From NCBI RefSeq assembly GCF_902459475.1, contig NZ_LR699114.1, forward strand, positions 496,001-560,000: a stretch of DNA of 64,000 nt, written 5' to 3'. This document shows, piece by piece, positions 25,018 to 34,095 of the stretch (position 1 is the stretch's first letter; the number at the start of each line of letters is the position of its first letter). A program made the position numbers and the translations under genes. Under the pieces are notes generated by a model. It ran no database searches. It was not told the DNA's origin and worked only from the letters and a program-made list of their open reading frames with translations. This DNA comes from Aquicella lusitana (GTDB lineage Bacteria; Pseudomonadota; Gammaproteobacteria; DSM-16500).

Positions 25018-26364
25018 CTACTGCACCAATTCCGCTACCACTTTTTCCATTTGCATGGAGCGTGATCCTTTCACCAGAATGGTTGTCTGATTATATAAAA
25101 ATGGTTTGAGCGCATTCACCAGCTTTTCTTGTTCGCTAAAATGATAAGCACCTTCACCAAAACCATGTGCTGTATTGGCGCTGAGTTCGCCGTAAGTGAA
25201 AAGATAATCGATGCCCGCTGCGCGGATTTTTTCGCCCGCGGTATGGTGCAGTGATTTCGCTTCAATGCCTAATTCTTTCATATCGCCCAGCACCAGAATT
25301 TTTTTACCGGTGAAAGAAGAGAGTGTTTCCACCGCGGCCTGCAGGGAAAAGGGATTGGCATTGTAAGTATCATCAATAATCTTGACCCCATTGCTCAATG
25401 TGTGTAATTGCAAACGGCCGGGTGCCGGCTGGATGGTTTCCAGTCCTTTTTTAACGGCAACAAGATCAATGCCGATAGCAAGTGCAGCGGCGGTTGCGGC
25501 GAGTGCATTAACCACATTGTGCCGTCCGAGGAGCGGCAGCTGAATGTCAATCTGGCCTTTTGGTGTACGCAATGTCAGCTGTTGATCGGATTCGATAAGT
25601 GTCGCGCTGACGTCCGCATCCGGATGAAAACCAAAGGTTAAATAAGGACGTTGTCCAATTTGTTCGTGCCATAAGGTAAAAAAAGCATCGTCACGATTAA
25701 GAATAGCTGTGCCATTTGGCGGCAGACCGAGAAAGATTTCTGCTTTGGCGCGCGCAACACCTTCTATACTGCCTACCCCTTCAAGATGCGCCGCAGCCGC
25801 GTTGGTGATAACAGCAACGCTGGGGCGAGTCATTTTTGTCAGGTATTCAATTTCGCCAAAATGATTCATGCCCATTTCAATGACAGCATAACGATGATTT
25901 TTATTCAGCCGGATAAGGGTGAGCGGCAAACCCAGATGATTATTCAATGTGCCTTGCGTTGCGAGCACTTGGGTTGAATCGCCGTCGCAGGCGGCTGTTA
26001 AAATCGAGGCCACCATGTTTTTTAGCGTCGTTTTACCGTTGCTTCCCGTGACTGCGATAAAAGGAATGGTGAACTGATTGCGCCAAGCAGTACCCAGTTT
26101 ACCGAGTGCATCGGTGGTATCTTCCACCTGCAGTTGCGGCAAGGCCGATTCAACGTGGTGGGTGACCAGCGCCGCTGCAGCGCCTTTTTGACTGGCTTCG
26201 GCAATATAATCATGTCCATCTACGCGTGATCCCTTGAGCGCGACGAAGAGATTGCCAGGCTGTGTTGTTCGGGTATCAATGCTTATCCCATTAAATTCGA
26301 TAGCAGCGAAAGGGCACTTCACACCCAGGATGTCAGCCGCCTGTGCCAGTGTCATACGTATCAT
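25018..26364 (-). CDS. murF: UDP-N-acetylmuramoyl-tripeptide--D-alanyl-D-alanine ligase
   Basis: 448 codons. Last cytoplasmic peptide-adding step of peptidoglycan precursor synthesis. N-terminal ISIDTRTTQPGNLFVALKG, P-loop AVTGSNGKTTLKNM, VIEMGMNHFGEIEYLT, and NALAATAAALAIGI then DDTYNANPFSLQAAVE with GDMKELG are the MurF signatures. Start: ATG 26364 is preferred; codons upstream are possible but add no conserved sequence. It stands alone, outside any dcw cluster, between icd and a divergent P1-peptidase gene. Confidence 0.92.
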   Translation of the reverse strand: MIRMTLAQAADILGVKCPFAAIEFNGISIDTRTTQPGNLFVALKGSRVDGHDYIAEASQKGAAAALVTHHVESALPQLQVEDTTDALGKLGTAWRNQFTIPFIAVTGSNGKTTLKNMVASILTAACDGDSTQVLATQGTLNNHLGLPLTLIRLNKNHRYAVIEMGMNHFGEIEYLTKMTRPSVAVITNAAAAHLEGVGSIEGVARAKAEIFLGLPPNGTAILNRDDAFFTLWHEQIGQRPYLTFGFHPDADVSATLIESDQQLTLRTPKGQIDIQLPLLGRHNVVNALAATAAALAIGIDLVAVKKGLETIQPAPGRLQLHTLSNGVKIIDDTYNANPFSLQAAVETLSSFTGKKILVLGDMKELGIEAKSLHHTAGEKIRAAGIDYLFTYGELSANTAHGFGEGAYHFSEQEKLVNALKPFLYNQTTILVKGSRSMQMEKVVAELVQ

Positions 26365-26515
26365 GTTCAGCATCCATTTACAAAATTGATAGACAAAAAA
26401 CCTGCAGCAGTCTGCAGGCTCCATACCAATGCGGTCATGAGCACAAACCCTGGCCGCTACTTGGAGCGGAGTGTTTTATTCGGTCGTATGATATCATTTT
26501 TAGACAGAATCAGAT

Positions 26516-27436
26516 ATGGATTATGGATCAATGCAGGGATTGAAAATAGGCCATGTGAGCAGCCAGGAAAAGGGGACAGGTGTTTCGGTTTTCCTATTTG
26601 ACCCGGGCTCGGCAGGGGCTTGCTGGGTTTGTGGTTCCGCACCGGCTACGCACGAGTTGGCCGTGCTGGATCCGGAAAATAGCGTTCCTCACCTGGATGG
26701 GTTGGTTCTGTCCGGCGGCAGCGCTTATGGGCTGTACGCGGCTAAAGGTGTCATGACTTATTTAACCGAGCAGGGAAGAGGCTGCCCCACGCCACATGGC
26801 GTTGTACCCATTGTGCCTGCAGCGGCACTTTATGATCTAGACTATAAAAAAGCCATTGCCCCCACCGAAGAAGAGGCTTATCAAGCCTGTCGCGAGGCAT
26901 CCGAGGATAATATGGCTTCAGGGCGAATCGGCGCGGGGACAGGCGCGACAATAGGCAAGTTGGTACCCGATGCGAAACACATGAGCGGTGGTTTGGGTCG
27001 GGCCGAAATGACGCTGCCCGACGGCGTTCAAGTTGTTGCTTACGCGGCGGTCAACTGCGTCGGTGATGTGCGTGACAAGGCTGGCAGGATTGTCGCGGGC
27101 GCACGTTTAACGCAAGATGAATTTGCTGATTGTGAAAAATATTTATTGTCAGGCGAGGGTGAGCGTGATCTTTTTCAACATTCAAATACCACACTGGTTG
27201 CTGTATTTACCAATGCGAAATTTGATAAAAGCGAATTAAAACGCATCGCGAAAATGGCGACAGCAGGTATTGCCCGCGCGATTGCTCCAATATTTACGCG
27301 TTTTGACGGCGATATTTTGTTTTGTATTTCAGTGGGCGAGCGTATGGCATCAGATCTTACCATTGGCACGCTGGCGGCAGAAATCGTGCGCCTTGCGATT
27401 GTGGATGCCGTCAAACATTCGGAGACAGTGACATGA
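26516..27436 (+). CDS. P1-family (S58, DmpA-like) aminopeptidase
   Basis: 306 codons. Ntn-type hydrolases of this family cleave themselves and then release N-terminal residues from short, often beta- or D-, peptides. GLKIGHVSSQEKGTGVSVFL at the start, LSGGSAYGLYAAKGVM, RIGAGTGATIGKL, and the self-cleavage block N-T-T-L-V-A-V-F-T-N near residue 225 are diagnostic; the nucleophile would be a Thr here. Start may be ATG 26516 or 26531. Its stop overlaps the next start (ATGA), tying it to a deacetylase-family gene; both act on amide bonds. Confidence 0.85.
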   Translation: MDYGSMQGLKIGHVSSQEKGTGVSVFLFDPGSAGACWVCGSAPATHELAVLDPENSVPHLDGLVLSGGSAYGLYAAKGVMTYLTEQGRGCPTPHGVVPIVPAAALYDLDYKKAIAPTEEEAYQACREASEDNMASGRIGAGTGATIGKLVPDAKHMSGGLGRAEMTLPDGVQVVAYAAVNCVGDVRDKAGRIVAGARLTQDEFADCEKYLLSGEGERDLFQHSNTTLVAVFTNAKFDKSELKRIAKMATAGIARAIAPIFTRFDGDILFCISVGERMASDLTIGTLAAEIVRLAIVDAVKHSETVT

Positions 27437-28353
27437 CGCTGAACATTATTTCGCATCCGGATTGTATGTTGCATGAAGCCGGTGAACAGCATCCGGAACG
27501 CCCTGCGCGAGTCGAAATCATTCAGAAAGCGCTGGCCCGCTATCCTTTTAAAGTGCCAGCCACTTTTCTTGAAGCGCCGCTTGCCACGCGGGAACAATTG
27601 TTGGGAGCGCATGAAAAAACATACGTAGACTGGATTTTTTCAATCGCGCCCAAAGAAGGCTATATCGCTATTGATGCCGATACGTGGATGAATCCTTATA
27701 CTTTGAATGCAGCTTTGCGGGCCGCTGGTAGTGTTGTTTTTGCTGTTGATCGTGTGATGCAAAATCAGGCACAAGCTGTGTTTTGTAATGTACGGCCGCC
27801 GGGCCATCATGCAGAAAAAGACACTGCTATGGGATTTTGTTTTTTTAATAATGTGGCAGTGGGTGTGATCCATGCGATGAAACATCATCATCTTAAACGC
27901 GTAGCGATCATTGACTTTGATGTACACCATGGCAATGGAACGCAGAATATTTTTCAACAAAATGAGCATGTCCTGTATTGCTCCAGCTTCGAGCATCCTT
28001 TTTATCCAGGTTATGATGAAGAAATGGATAATCCCCACCTGCTGGCCGTGCCCTTGTCTGCAGGTACGTCAGGCGATGTTTTCAGGGAAAAAGTACAGAC
28101 GGCGTGGTTTGATAAACTGGCGGCGTTTAAACCGCAGCTCATTTTTTTCTCCGCCGGTTTCGATGCGCATACTAATGATCCTCTGGCAGACTTACATCTT
28201 ACCGAAGCGGATTATGTATGGCTAACTAAACGTATCGCGGACATGGCAAAAAACCATTGTCAGGGACGCATGATTTCCGTGCTGGAAGGTGGTTATAATC
28301 TTGAAGTGCTCGCGCAATGCGTGCCCGCGCATGTGAATGCGATGATTGTCTAG
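27433..28353 (+). CDS. Histone-deacetylase-family amidohydrolase
   Basis: 306 codons. Zinc amidohydrolase of the HDAC/acetoin-utilisation/acetylpolyamine group. HPERPARV at about 20-27, RPPGHHAEKDTAMGFCFFNN (catalytic His pair), DFDVHHGNGTQNIF (zinc Asp and His) and SAGFDAHTNDPLADL (zinc Asp) are complete. GHHAE and the NDPLADL block resemble class II-like bacterial enzymes; the substrate (protein lysine or polyamine) is not evident. The ATG overlaps the stop of the P1-peptidase gene by 4 nt. A longer frame from 27322 is rejected. Converges with the next gene, overlapping by 4 nt. Confidence 0.88.
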   Translation: MTLNIISHPDCMLHEAGEQHPERPARVEIIQKALARYPFKVPATFLEAPLATREQLLGAHEKTYVDWIFSIAPKEGYIAIDADTWMNPYTLNAALRAAGSVVFAVDRVMQNQAQAVFCNVRPPGHHAEKDTAMGFCFFNNVAVGVIHAMKHHHLKRVAIIDFDVHHGNGTQNIFQQNEHVLYCSSFEHPFYPGYDEEMDNPHLLAVPLSAGTSGDVFREKVQTAWFDKLAAFKPQLIFFSAGFDAHTNDPLADLHLTEADYVWLTKRIADMAKNHCQGRMISVLEGGYNLEVLAQCVPAHVNAMIV

Positions 28354-28877
28354 CGTTGAGCTTCTTCTGTAGAAAGGAAAGGGCCTGTCTTCAAGCAGCG
28401 CAAGGCATAGGCCACTCTGCCAATAAAAAGTCCGGTAAAAAGCCCATATAAAAGAGCAAACCATACATTAATATGTGGATTGATTATCTGCCCCGGATTG
28501 ACCGCCGACTCATAGCTATAGTAATACTTTACGGCAAAGACGATCAGGATAATGATTAAAATACTCCAGGTGCCTGGTACATACAGCTTGCTTTGGTTTT
28601 TGATGGCTTTGATATTGATGAAACGGAATTGGAGCCATCCTCCTGCTGCGCCAAGTAGGAGAGCACCTGCCCACAAGCCAAAGAGAGAAAGCGATAAGTG
28701 CATCTGATAAAGGCTGGCAAAAGAAAGTGGAATAAAAACAGCCGGAAGCAGAAGCAGTTGCCTGAACGGAATAATGCGGGGTTTGCTGGCCAGGATGCCA
28801 AAGCGTACTAACAGCACGAACAGGACATAAACCCACCAGGGGGTGCCAGCGATGATTTCCCAAATAGAATTATTCAT
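28350..28877 (-). CDS. Small integral membrane protein, unknown function
   Basis: 175 codons, about five hydrophobic helices beginning WWVYVLFVLLVRFGILASKPR, resembling a group of uncharacterised inner-membrane proteins (DUF6622-like) as far as can be judged by eye. The ATG at 28877 is used; an upstream frame to 29012 would run through the tRNA-Val gene and is rejected. It lies just downstream of that tRNA on the same strand. Confidence 0.7.
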   Translation of the reverse strand: MNNSIWEIIAGTPWWVYVLFVLLVRFGILASKPRIIPFRQLLLLPAVFIPLSFASLYQMHLSLSLFGLWAGALLLGAAGGWLQFRFINIKAIKNQSKLYVPGTWSILIIILIVFAVKYYYSYESAVNPGQIINPHINVWFALLYGLFTGLFIGRVAYALRCLKTGPFLSTEEAQR

Positions 28878-28900
28878 GCGGTTCTCGTTCTGCTTAGTCC

Positions 28901-28972
28901 TGGGCGATAGTGGTTTCGAACCACTGACCCCTACCGTGTGAAGGTAGTGCTCTCCCGCTGAGCTAATCGCCC
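28901..28972 (-). tRNA. tRNA-Val (CAC)
   Basis: The minus strand folds as a full cloverleaf: acceptor GGGCGAT with ATCGCCC, D arm with AGCTCAG, anticodon stem CTACC/GGTAG with loop TTCACAC (anticodon CAC, codon GUG), and T arm with GGTTCGAAACC. Discriminator A; CCA is not encoded. Confidence 0.93.
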
Positions 28973-29102
28973 ATCTGTTTTGAACCGGCAATTTTAGGAG
29001 GGGTTGAGTCAAAGGTCAATGCATATCTCAATTCGTTAAAAACAGTAGAATCCCCCTTCATTAAAAAATACAATGCCTTCGTTTGGAAAAAAGGAGAAGA
29101 TC

Positions 29103-29219
29103 ATGATAAATGAAAATCAAGAAAGGGTAGGGATTGAAGAAAATACTCCGGCTGAAATAGAGGAAGTGGAACTCAAGGCAGATGTTTACAATAACTGCTG
29201 CAAGTTCATGAGCTTATAA
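29103..29219 (+). CDS. Putative RiPP precursor peptide (38 aa, C-terminal Cys-Cys)
   Basis: A 38-codon gene: N-terminal 27 residues are acidic and helix-prone like a leader (T-P-A-E-I-E-E-V-E-L-K-A), then D-V-Y-N-N-C32-C33-K-F-M-S-L. The ribosome binding site (AAAAAGGAGAAG before ATG) is among the strongest in the window. It lies 47 nt upstream of a DUF692/MNIO enzyme and in the same direction. MNIO enzymes modify Cys, Asn or Asp near the C-terminus of small precursors (methanobactin, TglA, bufferin type), so this peptide is the natural substrate candidate. Expression and modification are inferred. Confidence 0.65.
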   Translation: MINENQERVGIEENTPAEIEEVELKADVYNNCCKFMSL

Positions 29220-29266
29220 AAACAAGATGCAGGAAAGGTTGGCCGAAATTTTCCTGGATACGTCAT

Positions 29267-30076
29267 ATGCTGATGGGTGTTAACGGGTTATCGCCTCTGA
29301 CGCTACCACTGGTTCGTCAGCTTATTGAAGAAGGTCTTGCTGATTTCTGTGAGGTAATGGCCGATAATTTCATCCATCTTCCACCGGAAAAGATCAGAAG
29401 CGCACTGCCTGATGTGCCCCTTGCTTTACATATCGTTGCCTCGCGTTTTTTGGAAAAATCATTCGCAGAATTGAAACAGCTGGCGGCTTATTTGCGTCCC
29501 TGGATTCATGCCTTGAAGCCGATATATGTTTCGGATCATTTGGTGCGTTTCACCGAGCACGGCAGCTATTTGCCTTTTATTGCCGAATTGGATTATGACC
29601 GGGAGGGAGAGCATATAAAAAAACGGGTCAGGGAATGGAAAAACTTGCTCGATGTGTCGTTGCTGTTTGAAAATCATGCTTCGGTCACGCCAAGAGGAAA
29701 ACAGCAGGCCGTGTTTTTTGAAAGACTGTTACAGGAAACCCATTCAGATTTGTTATTTGATTTTTCCAATGCCTACATTGCTGAATACAATCAGATAGCC
29801 CCCGTCACACAGTGGCAACCCCTCATGCGGCACGCTCGGCATTTTCATGTCGCAGGTTTTAAAATTGAACCGGTTTCGAAGCTTGCCATTGACACGCATG
29901 ATGCGCCGGTCGAAAAAATAGTGCTGGATAGGATGTCAGCTTATTTTCAAGCTGTTCCCTCGCAAGCAATTCGCACGCTCGTGGTAGAGACGGATGCCAA
30001 TGTACAGCTAGATCACTGGCGTCAGGAATTGCGGCGAATCAGAAAAGTTCTGGGAATAAGTAAAGGAGCTGCCTGA
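29267..30076 (+). CDS. DUF692-family multinuclear iron oxidase (MNIO), RiPP modifying enzyme
   Basis: 269 codons, usual size. TIM-barrel family (MbnB, TglH, BufB) that uses two or three irons to rework Cys and other residues in precursor peptides. The expected ligand set is all present: H55 in LALHIV, D90-H91 in VSDHL, E135 in FENHAS, D165 and N168 in LFDFSNAYIAEYN, H194 in HFHVAG, D209 and H211 in IDTHDAPV, E241 in VVETDAN. Start ATG 29267 (or 29273). Downstream gene overlaps by one base (TGATG). The sequence is divergent from the common DUF692/DUF2063 pairs, so the chemistry cannot be named. Confidence 0.85.
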   Translation: MLMGVNGLSPLTLPLVRQLIEEGLADFCEVMADNFIHLPPEKIRSALPDVPLALHIVASRFLEKSFAELKQLAAYLRPWIHALKPIYVSDHLVRFTEHGSYLPFIAELDYDREGEHIKKRVREWKNLLDVSLLFENHASVTPRGKQQAVFFERLLQETHSDLLFDFSNAYIAEYNQIAPVTQWQPLMRHARHFHVAGFKIEPVSKLAIDTHDAPVEKIVLDRMSAYFQAVPSQAIRTLVVETDANVQLDHWRQELRRIRKVLGISKGAA

Positions 30077-30573
30077 TGATGGGACAGGGTCCACATGAAG
30101 AGATAATGGCAGGTCTTGCAAAACAGAGCATGCGCCATAAATTGTTTCACTCTACACCTCAATTAGACGCGCTGCTCCAGACGGCGCAAAGCAGCATCCC
30201 AGATGCATTTTTGGCTTATGCGGCTAATCAGCGCCTGACGATGAACTGGACAACGCATATCCATTTGTTGAACTGGTTATGTCGTGAGCCAGTTTGGCAG
30301 CCACGCATGACGTCCGGCATGATCCGGGAGTTGTTAATGGCTGCCGTCATACGCTGGTCATTGACGGGACTCGATCACGTGACGGTAAAAGGCATCATGG
30401 TGGTGTCCCGGCATTTGCCGAGTGAGGCAGTGGGGCTTTGGAAAAGCATGGAAGCGGACAAAGGCAGCAAAGTCGTTTTTTTACGCCTGCCTGAAGCTTG
30501 CAACGAAGATAAATATGCCTTGTCTTATACGGACAACTGTTGGAAGGATGTTATCTGGCAACCTTTGCTGTAA
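30076..30573 (+). CDS. MNIO partner protein, probable precursor-recognition subunit
   Basis: 165 codons, start fused to the DUF692 stop (TGATG) with AAAGGAG upstream, so it is made in step with the enzyme. No family is recognised with certainty; it is not an obvious DUF2063. The N-terminal half (about 1-100) is helical; the C-terminal half has a short alpha/beta look (VKGIMVVSRH, SKVVFLRLP). In known MNIO systems (MbnC, TglI, BufC) the gene after the enzyme encodes the subunit that binds the leader peptide. That role is assigned here from position and size. Confidence 0.55.
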   Translation: MMGQGPHEEIMAGLAKQSMRHKLFHSTPQLDALLQTAQSSIPDAFLAYAANQRLTMNWTTHIHLLNWLCREPVWQPRMTSGMIRELLMAAVIRWSLTGLDHVTVKGIMVVSRHLPSEAVGLWKSMEADKGSKVVFLRLPEACNEDKYALSYTDNCWKDVIWQPLL

Positions 30574-30612
30574 GACATCGCTTGTGTCATTACGGGTGAA
30601 GATTGGTTTACA

Positions 30613-31620
30613 TCAAAAGTGATATTGGTGCCGTATAAACCGAAATAGCACTTTGATGAGTGCTGCTGCTGGTAGTGCTACTAATACCCCAAAGAAATCA
30701 AATAATGTACCGCCTGCCATTACAGAAAAAATAACTGCCACGGGATGTAACCCAATGCGTTCCCCTACCAGATAGGGTGTGAGGAAATAACTTTCTATTG
30801 TTTGGCCTACAGCAAAGACGGCGAGCACCCAAAGCACAGCGTGCCAGTCGCCATATTGTACAAGTGCAGCAATTGAAGCGGTGATAACGACAAAAAAGGA
30901 ACCGAGATAAGGCACAATGCTGAGTAGGCCGCCGACGATACCAATAATCAGGCCTACCTGCAATCCAATCAGCGTCAGTCCAATGCCATAGATGAAGCAT
31001 AAAGACAGCATAACAAGCAATTGTCCGCGGAAGAATGCGCCTAATACCTCATCGCATTCCGCTGCTAGCGTGACAATAGTGGGCCTGATTTGTTTGGGTA
31101 AGGTTTCTTTTATGTTTTGCCGCACCAGGTCCCAGTCGCGTAACAGATAAAAAGTGACGATAGGCGTGAGCACAATATTGACTGCCCACTCAACCAGCGT
31201 GAAACCGGATTTGATTACTGTGTCAAAGATCCAGCCTGCTTTGGGCAGGGAAGAAGACAGGGTGGCTTTAAAGCTGCCAGTATAGACAAGCTGCCTTGCG
31301 ATGGGCATGAGTGTCGTTTCAACCCAGTTCATGATTTGGGGCAGGGCAGCAATAAATTCATTAATTTGCTGTTGAATCAGGGGCGTGAGCATTAAAATCA
31401 TCAGCAAAATGGCCAGAATCAGCAAGCCAAAAATAATGACAACGCTGGCTAGATGCGGTACACCATACTTTTCCAGTCGTTTCACTAACGGATCGGTTAA
31501 ATAGGCTAATAATGCGCCAAGTAAAAAGGGCGAGAGAATGGGCGCAAGCAGGTAGACGACAAGAATAAGAAGTGCGGTAATGAAAATGTAAAATGCCTGG
31601 TTGGAAATAATACGATGCAT
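30613..31620 (-). CDS. AI-2E/PerM-family membrane protein
   Basis: 335 codons, about eight membrane helices: two near the N-terminus (AFYIFITALLILVVYLLAP), then a long amphipathic part with PLVKRLEKYGVPHLAS, and a C-terminal set with LSIVPYLGSFFVV and FLTPYLVGERIGLHPV. These are the hallmarks of the AI-2E transporter/PerM family, whose members export autoinducer-2 or act as Na+/H+ antiporters or permeases. ATG 31620 is chosen; the upstream frame overlaps the gltX start region. Converges with the MNIO cassette, so a joint role is not implied. Confidence 0.85.
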   Translation of the reverse strand: MHRIISNQAFYIFITALLILVVYLLAPILSPFLLGALLAYLTDPLVKRLEKYGVPHLASVVIIFGLLILAILLMILMLTPLIQQQINEFIAALPQIMNWVETTLMPIARQLVYTGSFKATLSSSLPKAGWIFDTVIKSGFTLVEWAVNIVLTPIVTFYLLRDWDLVRQNIKETLPKQIRPTIVTLAAECDEVLGAFFRGQLLVMLSLCFIYGIGLTLIGLQVGLIIGIVGGLLSIVPYLGSFFVVITASIAALVQYGDWHAVLWVLAVFAVGQTIESYFLTPYLVGERIGLHPVAVIFSVMAGGTLFDFFGVLVALPAAALIKVLFRFIRHQYHF

Positions 31621-31707
31621 ATTCGATTTTCCATGACTAATGTATTTGACGACAGGCCCCAGTAAAAAACTATAATACCACCCATTAAAAATGAAGGCAT
31701 TGCAATT

Positions 31708-33078
31708 ATGGTTCGTACACGATTCGCACCCAGCCCAACCGGCTATCTGCACATTGGCGGCGCGCGCACCGCTTTATATTGTTGGTTATACGCTCGCAAG
31801 ACGCAAGGCACATTTATTTTGCGCATCGAAGATACGGATCTTGAAAGGTCCACGCCTGAATCTGTGCAAGCCATTCTGGACGGCATGGCCTGGCTTAATC
31901 TGGATTATGACGAAGGTCCGTTTTATCAGACACACCGTTTTGACCGCTATCATGAGGTCATTCAGCAACTCCTTGTGGAAGACAAAGCTTATCGCTGTTA
32001 TTGCTCTAAAGAGCGGCTGGAAAAGCTGCGTGAAGAACAGATGGCCAGAAAGGAAAAGCCACGTTACGACGGTCATTGCCGGAATAGAACGGAAGAAGCG
32101 GAAGGCAGTTTTTGCGTGCGGTTTAAAAATCCGCTGGAGGGGGTGGTTGAGTTTGATGACCTGATCCGCGGTAAACTGGTCTTTGCCAATACTGAGCTGG
32201 ATGACCTCATTATTGCACGCAGCGATGGTTCGCCTACCTATAATTTTACTGTCGTGGTCGATGACTGGGACATGAAGATTACGCATGTGATTCGCGGTGA
32301 TGACCATATCAATAACACCCCAAGACAGATCAATATCTTGCGCGCACTGGGCGCCACGTTGCCTTTGTATGCGCATGTGCCCATGATCTTAGGCAGTGAT
32401 GGCAAACGTCTGTCCAAGCGCCACGGTGCGGTGAGTGTATTGCAATATCGTGAAGAGGGATTTTTACCAGAAGCGCTGCTGAATTATCTTGCGCGCCTTG
32501 GTTGGTCACACGGCGACCAGGAAATTTTTTCCATTGAGGAATTAATTAAACTTTTTGATATTAAAGATATCAACAGGGCGCCTGCTGCATTTAATCAGGA
32601 AAAACTGCTCTGGCTGAATCAGCATTATATTAAAACCAGCGATCCTGCGCATGTGGCGAAAGAATTCGCCTGGCACATGCAAAAGCTGGGAATTGATACC
32701 AGCAATGGTCCCGCCTTGGTGGATGTGATCCGGGCGCAGTGCGAGCGCACTAAGACCTTGCGTGAGATGGCTGAGCGCAGCCGTTATTTTTATGAAGACG
32801 TTCTGATTGCAGATGACATGAAAACACATTTTCCCGCCGATATCCTGCCTGCCTTGCAAACGGTACGCGATCAGCTATCTGCATTGCCTGAATGGACAAA
32901 GGAAGAAATTCACGGTGTGCTTACTCGCACCGCCGAAGCCAATAGTCTTAAACTGGGCAAACTTGCGCCCTCTGTTCGTGTCGCCATGACTGGCGGCACA
33001 GTTTCACCGCCCATTGATACCACCATCCTGCTTATTGGCAGAGAGAGGGCAATAGCAAGGTTGGATCAAGTTCTTTAA
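31708..33078 (+). CDS. gltX: Glutamyl-tRNA synthetase
   Basis: 456 codons. It charges tRNA-Glu. Class I signatures: [18 protein letters not shown] (HIGH-like, 15-18) and [13 protein letters not shown] (KMSKS-like, about 240). A Cys-rich zinc-like patch (CYCSKERL, then YDGHC) lies at about 98-125. Discriminating or non-discriminating specificity cannot be read by eye. It is followed within 250 bp by tRNA-Ala and tRNA-Glu, its own substrate. Confidence 0.93.
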   Translation: MVRTRFAPSPTGYLHIGGARTALYCWLYARKTQGTFILRIEDTDLERSTPESVQAILDGMAWLNLDYDEGPFYQTHRFDRYHEVIQQLLVEDKAYRCYCSKERLEKLREEQMARKEKPRYDGHCRNRTEEAEGSFCVRFKNPLEGVVEFDDLIRGKLVFANTELDDLIIARSDGSPTYNFTVVVDDWDMKITHVIRGDDHINNTPRQINILRALGATLPLYAHVPMILGSDGKRLSKRHGAVSVLQYREEGFLPEALLNYLARLGWSHGDQEIFSIEELIKLFDIKDINRAPAAFNQEKLLWLNQHYIKTSDPAHVAKEFAWHMQKLGIDTSNGPALVDVIRAQCERTKTLREMAERSRYFYEDVLIADDMKTHFPADILPALQTVRDQLSALPEWTKEEIHGVLTRTAEANSLKLGKLAPSVRVAMTGGTVSPPIDTTILLIGRERAIARLDQVL

Positions 33079-33236
33079 CGAGCAGAAGGCGCCTGATTGG
33101 GATCATTATTGAGGAGGTGGTGATACCTAAGAAGGCGTTTAATTGATGTTATCAAAAAAGATATCACTTTTTCTTACACTTGCGATTGACAAACAGGCCA
33201 GACCTTCCTAGAATCGCCACTCTCTCAGAAGTTAAC

Positions 33237-33309
<73 letters not shown>

Positions 33310-33324
33310 TTGTGACGTCCATAC

Positions 33325-33397
33325 GTCCCCATCGTCTAGAGGCCTAGGACATCGCCCTTTCACGGCGGTAACCGGGGTTCGAATCCCCGTGGGGACG
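33325..33397 (+). tRNA. tRNA-Glu (TTC)
   Basis: Acceptor GTCCCCA/TGGGGAC, D arm CGTCTAGAGGCCTAGGAC, anticodon loop CTTTCAC within CGCC/GGCG (anticodon TTC) and T arm CGGGGTTCGAATCCCCG. Discriminator G, no encoded CCA. Only 15 nt after tRNA-Ala, so likely one transcript. Confidence 0.95.
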
Positions 33398-33518
33398 CTA
33401 GGTTTTATCAAGCTAAGAATCGGGTCTCTCCCCCTCTTTATAACTCATTCAACTACTTATTCCATTTCTAATCACATTAAAACAATCATGTCATCTTGAA
33501 AAAATTGTGTTCAATTTA

Positions 33519-33538
33519 TTTAAGGATCTCTTAAACTG
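33519..33538 (+). promoter_or_regulatory. PmrA-box-like tandem repeat
   Basis: TTTAAG and CTTAAA stand 11 nt apart, followed by TATTAT about 12 nt on (possible -10), before the 158-codon gene at 33584. Half-sites deviate from the PmrA consensus at their last base. Confidence 0.35.
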
Positions 33539-33583
33539 GGAAGTGGTATTATTGTATAAATTTTATTCATACAAAAAGCCACC

Positions 33584-34060
33584 ATGAAAAATTATTATCA
33601 TGCTACTGCAAAATTGAATTTGAGAAGTATCCGTAAGTTTGGGTTGTTAACTTCCCAGCGACAGAAGAATCGTTATGGTTTGGATTACGCGTTGGATTAT
33701 GAAGAAACCTATGGCTCTGTTGAGGAAGGGGAACGATACAAGAAGCCATTATCCATTCATATCACCGATAGCCTTAAAATGGCAAAAGAGTATCAGCAAA
33801 TGATTTCTGAGTTTTATGGCGTGGAAGCTGTCATTTTGAGAATACGCTTAAAATCTGACTCGGCTATTGAAATTTTTCAGGACCCGGAAGAACCTCGGCA
33901 TTCTTATTATTGCGAAGAAGTTATTCCTCCAACAAATATTTCACTATACTTGCCGGATCATGAAGCCAGTTTATTTTCTACTAAGAAGCGGCATGCACAC
34001 GATGTAGATAAAACAAGCCAGGATAAATCGTCTTTGGATTTTTCAATTAATCTTTCGTAA
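33584..34060 (+). CDS. Small ADP-ribosyltransferase-fold-like protein, effector candidate
   Basis: 158 codons, not recognised as a named family. It opens YYHATAKLNLRSIRKFGLL, the form H-x-T-x-x-x-N-L-x-x-I-x-x-x-G-L that begins many ART-fold proteins (PARP/DarT/Tpt1-like, first catalytic His at residue 6). A later A-K-E-Y can supply the Tyr, and C-E-E-V-I-P-P-T-N-I resembles the last strand with its acidic residue. The tail is hydrophilic and lacks a membrane segment or signal peptide. Upstream lies a TTAA tandem repeat. Enzyme activity is inferred from pattern only. Confidence 0.5.
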   Translation: MKNYYHATAKLNLRSIRKFGLLTSQRQKNRYGLDYALDYEETYGSVEEGERYKKPLSIHITDSLKMAKEYQQMISEFYGVEAVILRIRLKSDSAIEIFQDPEEPRHSYYCEEVIPPTNISLYLPDHEASLFSTKKRHAHDVDKTSQDKSSLDFSINLS

Positions 34061-34095
34061 TAAGACATGCGGCACATGACACCTTGAATGGTTTT

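Noticed and set aside
28878-29012. Upstream extension of the small membrane protein
   Set aside because: It runs through the tRNA-Val gene on the same strand.
29227-29283. 18-codon ORF (starting MQERLAEIF) between the Cys-Cys peptide and the DUF692 gene
   Set aside because: No ribosome binding site, and it overlaps the DUF692 start. The 38-codon ORF is the far better precursor.
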